This document shows, in pieces, positions 55,509 through 64,000 of a stretch of DNA of 64,000 nt. Source of the stretch: Lactarius indigo (Eukaryota > Basidiomycota > Agaricomycetes > Russulales > Russulaceae); assembly GCA_025766275.1 (NCBI GenBank), contig JAFKAC010000057.1, positions 304,597 through 368,596 of the forward strand, written 5' to 3'. Below the pieces are notes generated by a model, which made no database searches, was not told where the DNA came from, and was given only the letters and a program-made list of their open reading frames with translations. The position numbers and the translations under genes were made by a program. Position 1 is the first letter of the stretch. Every line of letters starts with the position of its first letter.

Positions 55509-58500
55509 ATGTCCACAGAATCTCAGTCCAGGGTCTCTTTGGACGCCCCTTCGGGTGGTTTAGTCACACAATTCGACTTGCACCTCCGAGTCGTTTCAGA
55601 TCGCTATCTGAATTTCTTTCTTGAAAGGTCAGCTGGCTTGGCCTGCGATCTTCTTATTGTGCTCATTCTGACGTTCACAGGCGACGGATTGAGGAGGTTT
55701 AGTTAGTTATCCACGCGGGATCTGCCTTTAGTCCTCTAATTCCGGGTTCTCGTAGTATATCTTCTTTATGGAAGCTTCATCACAAGATAAAGGCCGTTGA
55801 TGCTTACTTCGACTCATTCATCGAACCGAACACCACGAAAGTAGCATGGAATGAAGTGAGGGATAACGTCGAGAGAGGTACGAATCAACTCGACTCGAAC
55901 TGGTCTCTACATTCACAATCATTGCAGAAACTCAAGCGCGTCAGGCTTTTCTGAATACGTTGACCACAGACATCATCCATCCCCTCACCGCACTCAAGGC
56001 AAGCCTGGTGCTTGACTCACCCGACCAGGCATATGGGACTAATTTACCAAAAGGAAACTCAGGACCGCACACGCAAGCGAATCAAAGAAGATCTCAAGGA
56101 GTCTACCTCAGCCCACACCGAGTTTGCAGAGAATACTCTTCCCAAGTTCAAGCGGGCCTACCTCAAGAAGTGCCAAGAATTTGAAGTGAACATTACGTTA
56201 TACTACGCATCCGCCGGCCCATCTCACTGACGCGATGTAATACACATAGGATCACCGCCTGGCCTCAGTTCCTTCTGCGGGTATTGGCCAGGTGTTCAAC
56301 GTCCCTGAAGGATCTGCAGTGCCAGGCTCTCGGTCAAACCCCAATCTAGCCTCCAAGTCGCAAGTTGCATCCCCACAGCCACTAAGGCCCCTTGACCGCA
56401 AACCCTCCAGTGGCGCACCTAGAAATCGGTCCCCGTCCACCTCTACGGCACTTTCGGATCTGGCTCAACAGGGTGATGACACAGTGTGCCGCACTTATAC
56501 TCGGACTAATTACTGCTTGATAGGGAAGAAGCAACTGAATCAATTGATCACGCTCTTGGACAAGGAAGGCGGGATCAGAGGCAGCAATCGCAACGCCGAG
56601 ATCGCATTACGTTCCGTCCGGTCTAAAAGAGAAGCCGACGAAGCAGGTATGCCGATCACCGGTGGTCTCCGTGATGTTCGCTGAATTATAGTCAGATAAA
56701 GATTATCGGAAGGCAGTCCACTGGCTTGAAACCCTTCGCATACGGAGGGTTAAAACATTGGAGGGTGGTTATAATGTGAGTGGTACTCTCTGTCCCAAGT
56801 TGATGCCACGAACGTCGTCTACGCAGAGTCTGGAGCGTTTTGTTTATGAAGGGACAGAAACTGTCAAGAGGGCGCTCGTAACATATGTCGATACTATGAT
56901 GTCAGTGTTTTCGGGGCGGTCGCGATGTTCCGAAATCTTACCCTACCTACAGCGCGACATACACTACTCAAAACCACCTCGCGACACATGCTCGATCTGT
57001 GGTTGAGAAAGTCTCATCCGAGACCGATACCTCTCTTCTCTCATCATCACTCCGTCGCTCTCTCGCAGTTTCCATTCCCCCGCCTACACTCTACTACAAC
57101 TACCACGTTGGTGAATGTCAGGACTTGATCTTTGGTGTCACCCTCGTGGATTACGCGACTGCTCGAGGCAGTGAGAACGATGTACCAAAAATCGTCAAGA
57201 TCTGCATTGAAGAAGTAGACAAGAGAGGCTTGGATGCGGAAGGAATATATAGGGTGAGCGTATTGAGACATACCTCGAAAAATTCCGTTCAATAATAACA
57301 TAGGTATCTGGTCGGCACTCCAACGTGCAAGAGGTCTGTTGAACAGCATCCTAAATTTTAACCCCGGTTCACATGAATGTATGTTTAGTTGCAACACAAG
57401 CTCGAACGAAGTGAAGAGGCATTCTCATTTAATTCTTACACCGACGACATTTATTCCGTCGCCTCATTTCTCAAGGTCAGCCATCGCAAATACGTAGTTC
57501 CTTGAACTCAACTCATCTTTGATTATCCATTCAACTAGCTTTACCTTAGAGAACTTCCGGAGCCTCTATTTAAATTTCCTTTGCAAGACCGTATACAACA
57601 CAGCGAGTGGAAGGGTAAGAGTTGTAAATACTCTTTCCCTGTCAAGCGTAGTCTGACATCATACGCAGCTGACCATGCCGCAAATGATTTCGTCGTGTTG
57701 CGGTCAAAGATCCGTCGACTACCTCCGGTTCACAGGGCATCACTCAAAGCTCTTTTAGAACATCTCTCCCGCATTGCCTTCCACGCAGATAGGAACAAAA
57801 TGGACGCGAAGAACCTCGCCATCGTGTTTAGTCCAGTCGTCTTCGGCGAAGATGAAATCCCCCAAAACGACCTTCTCAACGTGCAGCCGGCGAAGGTACG
57901 TCACAGTCCCCTTATGTTTGCCATATTGTTGCTAACTAGAGCAGGACTCTGTGATGGAGGACCTCATCGAAAATGCGCATACTCTATTTGACGAGCATGT
58001 TCCTCCTCCTTCATCACCACCTCTTCCCCCTGCCCCTGCTGGAGAACCAGTCCCCATCGTTACCTATGGTTCATCGCACACAAGGGTTGCACTCCCTCAA
58101 TTCGGAGAAGTGCAAGTCGCAGATTTTACCCCCCAGCTTCCTCCACGACCAACGAATAGTATCCATCCGTCTGCGCGATCGAATCCTCCCATGTCACCCA
58201 CACGTCTTACAATGGAGCTTTCTACGAGCCTCACGCCACCCCGGCCGCCATCGCCTCCGGCTCGTCCGCTGAGGTTACAGGTCGTTTCAGACTCAGGCTC
58301 AACAGAGCAACTCGCACGAGGGAAGTTCGTTATTGACACAAGTTCAAAGGAAGTGGCTGAGGAAGCACTCGACCGGTCCCACCTTCTTATATCTCCGCTT
58401 GTGGAGTCTGCACCCGAACAGAGCCAGCAACGGGTAGCGATGGAGTCTGTTCCTGATACCCCACTGACGGCCAGTTCGCAAGCTAGCAGTGCAAGCTCTG

Positions 58501-58511
58501 GGCCTCGTTAG
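55509..58511 (+). CDS. F-BAR and RhoGAP domain protein (Rgd1-like)
   Basis: GTPase-activating protein for Rho-family GTPases that binds membranes through an F-BAR coiled-coil dimer; yeast Rgd1 acts on Rho3/Rho4 in polarity and cytokinesis. Many GT-AG introns. The F-BAR part spans roughly 55770-56880 (KLHHKIKAVDAYFDSFIE, QARQAFLNTLTTDIIHPL, RAYLKKCQEFE, then KKQLNQLITLLDKEGGI and TVKRALVTYVDTMM). RhoGAP begins IFGVTLVDYA (57129). It has the arginine-finger motif GLDAEGIYRVSG across an intron, FLKLYLRELPEPLFKFP and NKMDAKNLAIVFSPVVF. A Pro/Ser-rich tail ends at 58511. Start at 55509 is preferred over the ATG at 55476; the first exons (55509-55740) are only partly resolved. Confidence 0.85.
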
Positions 58512-59048
58512 TGAGCCTTGATCTCTCGTCTGCCCTGAGTACTCTGTTCGATGAGGTTGTATTAGTTTATGGGTTCTATGATTTGTGGAGAAGGGTTTAT
58601 GAAGTGTATTCGTATCCTTTGGTGGACACTAGGTTTACAAAGCTTGTTGTTAATCGTACAATCGGACGCCGTTAGGAACTAGAGACGCTAGGGAACAGAC
58701 ACAGACGCAAGTGCTGATCGTTCGTTCAATCGACGTCGCTTGTCATCGCCAACTTGCGTCCTCTAATCGCGATCGCAACCGTCGTCGCTCCCTCCGCCGT
58801 CTGTCGCTATCATGTATGTCATTTTCTATGGTTGTCATCGTCCCGTGGTGACCGACGCCCATCGCGAACACCCTTTGGTGCTGCGTTTGGCCCTGTTCCT
58901 AGATTCCTAGGGGCGTGCCAATATATTGAGGACAATCTGGACGAGTCTTGGTGTCAATGTGACGTTTAGTCGAGGTGAGTTCTTGATGCACCTTTTTTTC
59001 ATGTGTGCCCCCCGTTTTGACAGGGCCTGTGCCGCTAAATCCGCCACT
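58512..59048. other. Intergenic, no gene seen
   Basis: About 540 bp between the convergent RhoGAP gene and the MFAP1-like pseudogene. A 71-codon frame at 58754-58969 lacks recognisable features. Confidence 0.45.
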
Positions 59049-60236
59049 TCAAACTGTGGTGTCTTGGTCTAGCAGATGAGTGTACTTCGTCCTCCAACGC
59101 TTCCCGAAATTCTTTACTTGCATGGCGGTTGGAAGGAGAGACATCCACTGCCGATTCAGTGGCTTCGGTGAGGTCGTGCCGCTTGAGCGTTTCTCGGTCC
59201 TATGACTGTTTTATGAGTGTGAGACGCGAGTGATGGGTCGATAGTAACTTCGACAGACCGATGGAAGGCATTCCTTGTGCCAAAAATTTTGAAGAAACCT
59301 TTGCCCTCCTTTCGGTTTTTCATCCCGCGACCTCTGAGCGTGCGCAAGGTCCTCCTTCATTCGTTGCTCCTCTGGCAAAGCGCGTCGTTGGTCGACCTCG
59401 CGTTGCTGCTCGCGGGCGATCTCTGCCCCCCTGTCTCGTTTGATCCGCACGAGTTCTCGAAACCGCCATGCATCAAAGTCACCTAACGGATGAAGGCCGT
59501 CCGTGTCGTCGACATTGACGTGTTCCTCTTCTTTTCCTCTACGGGAGACATGAAAACAAAGTCCATCATTGGCACAACATCGCCACTTACTCTCGAGGAG
59601 CTCCCGTCGAGTACTTCCTGCCACTAGATCGTGACACTCTTCCCTCCTTTGTTCTGCTGCTGCTTGTTTCTTTCGAATGGCCTCTTTGGGATCTTCGGCA
59701 GAGGCCTACTGCACCGCCACGGTGACACGGCTCCGCCTACAAATCGACAGTAAATGGGCCTTAGAGCGCGGTGTATAGGAAGGGAGAAGGGAGTGTGTAG
59801 AATACATACCTTGGAACAGAAACGGGCCGTAATTGGATCTTTGTCCACCTCTTCCGAGTCAGATACAAGTGAAGACTAGACACGAATATGTTGTCTGCGA
59901 GGCCGACGCACCTGATCAGGCCCATCCTGACTTGCAGTCTCCCCGTCGGCTTCATCTTCCGACTTCTCAGATGTCTAGATAGTATTTAGAAGGGTAACGA
60001 TCGAAAGGGAGAGAACGCACCCTCTGACCCTCTAGTTCATCCTTACCAGATATGATACCTTTCCCCTCGGATATATTAACATTCCTCGAAGACAGGCTCA
60101 TCCTTCCGGTCTTCTCCTTCTCTTATGACTTACGGAGCGAAGAAAGTCTTGGTCCCCAGTGAAAACGACGCCGCCTTCCACTTCTGGGAGTGGTCCTTCA
60201 TCATCCTCTTCAGAGTTCAGCAGCGCCTTTCGGCAC
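59049..60236 (-). pseudogene. MFAP1: MFAP1-like spliceosomal protein gene, with frameshifts and a stop
   Basis: MFAP1 homologues are B-complex spliceosome proteins. The conserved C-terminal third is obvious: HVNVDDTDGLHPLGDFDAWR, LPEEQRMKEDLAHAQRSRDE, KPKGGQRFLQNFWHK and, after an intron, [19 protein letters not shown] then [20 protein letters not shown], stop at 59049. EDPKEAIRKKQAAAEQRRE and an acidic N-terminal region (SEEDDEGPLPEVEG near 60200) also fit. The frame is interrupted by TAG at 59708-59706 inside the conserved middle, by an apparent one-base loss just after the intron near 59540, by an extra base at WHK-GAFH (about 59275), and by a shift near 60215. Either a non-functional copy or a region with sequence errors; an essential gene should not look like this. 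Confidence 0.7.
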
Positions 60237-60482
60237 TCGCTAAGACATAGGACAGCTTCCAATTTTGGCCATCAGGAGGACCGGACCGGGCTCGCTGACT
60301 ACTCTGGTTCCCGCCAGCCACTATATAGTTCTTACATAATCTGACATGTCTCTCGATTCGACACACCTCGCAGTCGATACTAACCTCAGCAACCTGACTT
60401 AGCCAAGGTGTGCCCTGCCTTTTCTCTACCTTTAACACTTCGAACCGACAGTACTGTTTGTGTTAGCAGCCCGCCCACCAAA

Positions 60483-60778
60483 ATGACTCACGACGCAGTC
60501 TGGTTTTCCCGCCCTCGCAAGTTTGGCAAGGGGTCCCGCCAATGGTACGCTACACTGTCTCAAGTGCAACCGACCAGAACGGGAGAACGCTGACGACCTA
60601 TGGTTTGACAGCCGCCTCTGTGCCCACCAAGCTGGTCTCATCCGCAAGTATGGTCTTGACCTGTGCCGTCAGTGTTTCCGCGAAAAATCTGCCGCCATTG
60701 GGTTTGTGAAGGTGATGTCTGTCGTGTTTATTTCGCTACGGCCTGGCTCACGCACGATCCAATCCTTAGAACCGGTGA
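60483..60778 (+). CDS. RPS29: 40S ribosomal protein S29 (uS14)
   Basis: Small zinc-binding protein of the 40S head. Exons are 60483-60544, 60612-60711 and 60770-60778, 171 nt, 56 residues, exactly the family length. The sequence runs [15 protein letters not shown], then [20 protein letters not shown] and [15 protein letters not shown]. The four zinc Cys (QC-RLC and LC-RQC) are present, one codon split by intron 1. The last exon is only nine nucleotides (AAC CGG TGA), found by expecting the KNR end. Introns are 67 and 58 nt, GT-AG. Divergent from the MFAP1-like pseudogene. Confidence 0.95.
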
Positions 60779-61125
60779 AGCAATCCATTTTTCATCCTCT
60801 CTCGTGTGACATGCATCCCTTTCCTACTTTTCACATCACAAACCCTCACCAGGATGTATGCTTTGAGACTCATATTACACAATGAATATGAATTATATGC
60901 ATCATCTCTCAAGACAAGTAGTGGACGAAGAGTCGAAAGGCGCGTAGATACCTTCTGTGCTACATATACACATCGGGTGAGTATGCAGGAGCGTTTCGCC
61001 CTACACAGCTGTGTATGTGCTCGGAATTATTGTGTCAAAGAACGGCCCCTTGGCTTCCACGGCAGTTAGGCAACACTCCGTAAAAGAGGGATACGTCATT
61101 ACGAAGGAAGAGGTCCGTTGACGCA
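60779..61125. other. 3' region between RPS29 and RPB4
   Basis: Convergent intergenic stretch of about 350 bp; nothing recognised. Confidence 0.4.
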
Positions 61126-61802
61126 TCACGTCTGGAACTTCCGCATGGCCTGTATCTCGTCTAGCAAAGCCTGAAGTCTGTCATCTTCGATTTTGACGAG
61201 ACTTGAGATATATAAAAACAGTGAACGCAACGCAGAAGGTTGTCGAGCGTACCTAGGTATTATACTCTTCGCTTCCTCCGCATCGGCGGGACACAAATTT
61301 GCGATTTGTGCCGTCTCGAACTGCGTCAACTCTGGCTCTCTTCGCAAGATTCTATTACGAGGGGGGAAACATGAGCGCAATCCAATTGAGGGGAGCGCGG
61401 GGGCCGCCGCTGACTTCAGTGAAGGAAAAGCCCTACTCTCGAACAGCCGACGCCGAGTCGGTGGTATTGAACTTGGCAAAAGTCTTGACATATTCCAAGG
61501 TTTTGTTGTACACTCTGATGTGACAAAGGGCTTATTGAACAAGGTGTTTCGAGGGCTGAGACACTACCAAACGGACACCGTGTCTGGGGCATCCTTGTCC
61601 CTGTTCTCGAGTAGATACTTGACTTCTGAGATCAGGAGACAGCCAGCATTGTTGAATTCTGAAGAATAGTGCCAGTAAGACCGCGCCTGAATGAGGTGAA
61701 TGCGGTCTCAGACGTACCTGGACCGAGCTTCAGGGCAGCAGCGTCTTCCTCTTCTTGCTGGGCCTTGTGGCGACTTGGAACTGAGCGCGAAGGTACGGAC
61801 AT
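61126..61802 (-). CDS. RPB4: RNA polymerase II subunit RPB4
   Basis: Stalk subunit of RNA polymerase II, partner of RPB7 in initiation, export and mRNA decay. Exons are 61802-61718, 61658-61577, 61514-61437, 61351-61253 and 61201-61126 (420 nt, 139 residues); introns are 59, 62, 85 and 51 nt. Landmarks are EFNNAGCLLISEVKYLLENR near the N-terminus, YNKTLEYVKTFAKFNTTDSA, REPELTQFETAQIANLCPAD, EEAKSIIPSLVKIEDDRLQA and the usual C-terminal LLDEIQAMRKFQ. Length and exon phases fit a complete gene. Confidence 0.95.
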
Positions 61803-62334
61803 GGTATTACAATGTCAGTGGTGTGGAAGGCAGGCAGTATTCACCCGGCCCGGTGCCACACGGGACTTCGATATCCACAAGACCAAACTCACACAAAGAC
61901 CGACAACGTCCTCACAGAAAAAAAGTATTAACCAAGACGACTTTGAGATTGAGCAGAATAACTACAGAATGACAGACAAATAGTGTGCGACGGGATACGA
62001 TTAAACAGATGCGTTATGGATCGGGACAAAAGGACGAGGTTATAACTTGGGAATACGCTGTACAAATGTGGCGAACCAAGAAAACTGTTCACGGAAGGGT
62101 GCTTAACAAAAGACACAGGAATGAAGCGACGATGAATGCGGGTTTGAAGTACAAATGCGCCTGGTGTGGTATGCCATGAGTGATTCCCGATCGCCAGTGT
62201 ATCGCCCCGGGACAGCATAATGAACATATGGAGGTCCTTGACAAGAATACTATAGGGTATAAAGGTGGTATTGATGAAATCATGTGTTGGGTGGATTTTC
62301 GAACGGCAAGCTGGTCACCAGTGTGGAGCGTAGT
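61803..62334. other. Intergenic, no gene seen
   Basis: About 530 bp holding the RPB4 promoter and the 3' flank of the Pumilio gene. Short frames only. Confidence 0.45.
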
Positions 62335-64000
62335 TTACATCGAATAGCCGAAAGAAGTACGCTGGTACGGATCGGCCAGACTACTTGCGACGCTAACACC
62401 GGGGAATGAGGAGCCAACGCCAACGTTGCCAAACGCGGAAAACGCCCCTTGATGGGGGGCATGACCGGCGTTGCTCTGAAGGACGTAATTGTCGAGCGCA
62501 TGAGGTTGAAGGCTATGAATTGGTCCGCGTAGACCGGCTTGAGAGAGGGCTGGCTGGGCCTGACTAGGTAGACCAGCAGAGTACATCCCATTCTGACCCG
62601 AGTACACGCCCGACAATGGGTCCGCTGGAAGGTGGCGACCAGCACCATGATTGGCCATGTTTACAGCAAGAGCCTGCTGACTGTGATAGCCCCCGAAATG
62701 GTCCAAGTGTTGCTGTTCGCGTTGCAACTTGTTCTGGATGCGCTTGCCATAGGGCGTGTTCCTGATTAGGGGTAGAACTGGTCTAATGCCGTCCACGAGC
62801 AGGGCACGTTGGCCAGGCTCCGCGTAATCCAGGGCAGTCTTATTTCAAATGAGTATTGCAGTCATGAAGCACTGGTATACACTTACTTGCACACAGTAAT
62901 TACCATATGAATCGCGCAGCAACTTCTCGAGCCTTGTACGGTTGAGAAGCTCCTCGATAAGGAGTTTCCGCGTATTGTGCTCGGCAACACGAATACACTG
63001 TTCCCCATCAGTAAACGCAAGCAACCGAGAAGTGATCATTGCACATACCTTCTCGATAACATTGGAGCTAAACTTCTGAACAGAAAGTGCGCAGACATTA
63101 CCAATAAACTGACGAATGACAGCATCACTGAATCTGTTATCGTTCAGGTCGAGGATGTATTGCACAACCTAATGAACCATGAGTCGATCATGCGGCCAGC
63201 GTCACCGTTATTCGAAGGAAGTATCACCCACGTAGTTGCCGTAAGGGTCCTGAACGAGTGTCAACGCATTGTAGGTGATTTCATTCACCAGTTGAATGCG
63301 CTGGTGATCTGACGCATGATCTATGCAGCGTTGAAGAACACAGCAACCATGGCGATGAGTCGCAACCTCAACGCAGTTGGCGGCTACTGCATTGTATATG
63401 AACTACGGAGCCAACTTTAGTACATAACCCTGACTTTGAGGGGACAACTAACTTGGTTATCCTCTGGCGCCAATTTGTTCAAGCATTTCTGGATGACATG
63501 ATTCCCGTTCAGATCCTTGATGAGCACCACAACGTGCAGACTGAGCGCGACAATGATCGAGTGAATCTGGCCATGGTATCTATGATCAGTCTGTGTCCAA
63601 CCGCCACCCTGTCAGTGGACAGGAGGGAAAACAATTATAAACTATGCTTGCCTGTCTCCGTGTCGACAGGAAGTCGATCATCTTTTGGACTGCTCTAGTT
63701 CCGTGCATGTTGAGCGAAATATTAACGAGGTCCTGCGCAACAGACTCGCAAATGATGTTTCGCTGCTCATCGGTGGAGTATTCTAACAGCTTCTGACAGA
63801 GGTAATTGCCGAAAGGATCTGAAAAAAAAAAAACGAATCAGAAAGTGATCAAGCAAAATGATGTCTGTATATATTTACCAGTCATCAACTCCGCAAAATG
63901 ACCAAACGTCTCACGGAATATCATATCACGGTGTTCCGGAACACCCTCTTCGAGTTTCTTTTGCAGGTACCGACACCCGTGTTGGTCTTTACACAAGCTC
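62335..64000 (-). CDS. Pumilio/PUF RNA-binding protein, 3' part
   Basis: Translational repressor or mRNA-decay factor binding 3'UTR elements through PUM repeats. The gene enters from the right edge and ends at TAA just after SFGYSM (62335). Repeats are visible on the minus strand, each with the core helix: HGCCVLQRCIDHASDHQRIQ, DPYGNYVVQYILDLNDNRFS, SVQKFSSNVIEK-CIRVAEHN across a 57-nt intron, and DSYGNYCVQ. A last C-terminal helix (LIRNTPYGKRIQNKLQREQQ) is followed by a low-complexity Gln/His/Gly/Ser tail. At least six repeats are in the window, consistent with the C-terminal position of the PUM domain. The 5' part, start codon and N-terminal regions are outside. Confidence 0.9.

Noticed and set aside
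62977..63312. 111-codon plus frame over the Pumilio gene
   Set aside because: Antisense to clear PUM repeats.

Overview
This window looks like nuclear DNA of an Agaricomycete (mushroom-class basidiomycete). Introns are short (about 46-85 nt) and frequent, and most reconstructed genes need four to eight exons. The gene families point the same way: sedolisin peptidases, Gpr1/Fun34/YaaH transporters, NACHT-ankyrin proteins with a Goodbye-like N-terminus, a Plavaka-type transposase and a GH72 glucanosyltransferase with an X8/CBM43 module. For most genes I rebuilt exon-intron structure by hand. Exon sums were exact multiples of three for two complete sedolisins, the F-box gene, both transporters, the dienoyl-CoA isomerase, the NLR, the GS-like gene, GH72, the RRM protein, RPS29 and RPB4.

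Layout. 1-15.3 kb is a sedolisin (S53) cluster: one partial copy on the minus strand at the left edge, two intact tandem copies, and one pseudogene. Copies 1 and 2 with their promoters form a large inverted duplication around an F-box gene and a NACHT-ankyrin relic. 16.4-21.9 kb carries two divergent acetate-transporter-family genes and a peroxisomal dienoyl-CoA isomerase ending in AKL. 21.9-25.8 kb has no gene I can support. 25.8-29.3 kb is an NLR-type gene whose ankyrin array ends in a stop inside a repeat.

29.8-41.6 kb is mobile DNA. A 16-bp perfect inverted repeat (37 bp imperfect) at 29764 and 40221 brackets an apparently intact DUF6532-like gene, an ABC-transporter fragment, a broken serine-peptidase-like gene and a nearly complete Plavaka-type transposase. 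Its right end coincides with the truncation of a Tnp2/CACTA-type transposase. 41.9-47.3 kb holds two related, unrecognised genes with SAP-like C-termini; each is followed by an array of short GACT-containing motifs. Together with the Tnp2 fragment these resemble the TnpD/TnpA/subterminal-repeat logic of plant CACTA elements. This is my best candidate for an undescribed system, and it is inference.

47.5-64 kb is mostly housekeeping: a glutamine-synthetase-like gene, a CACTG-ended hairpin MITE, an intron-containing tRNA-Lys(CTT), the GH72 enzyme, an RRM/zinc-knuckle protein, an F-BAR/RhoGAP protein, an MFAP1 pseudogene, ribosomal protein S29 (uS14), RNA polymerase II subunit RPB4, and the 3' part of a Pumilio gene running off the right edge.
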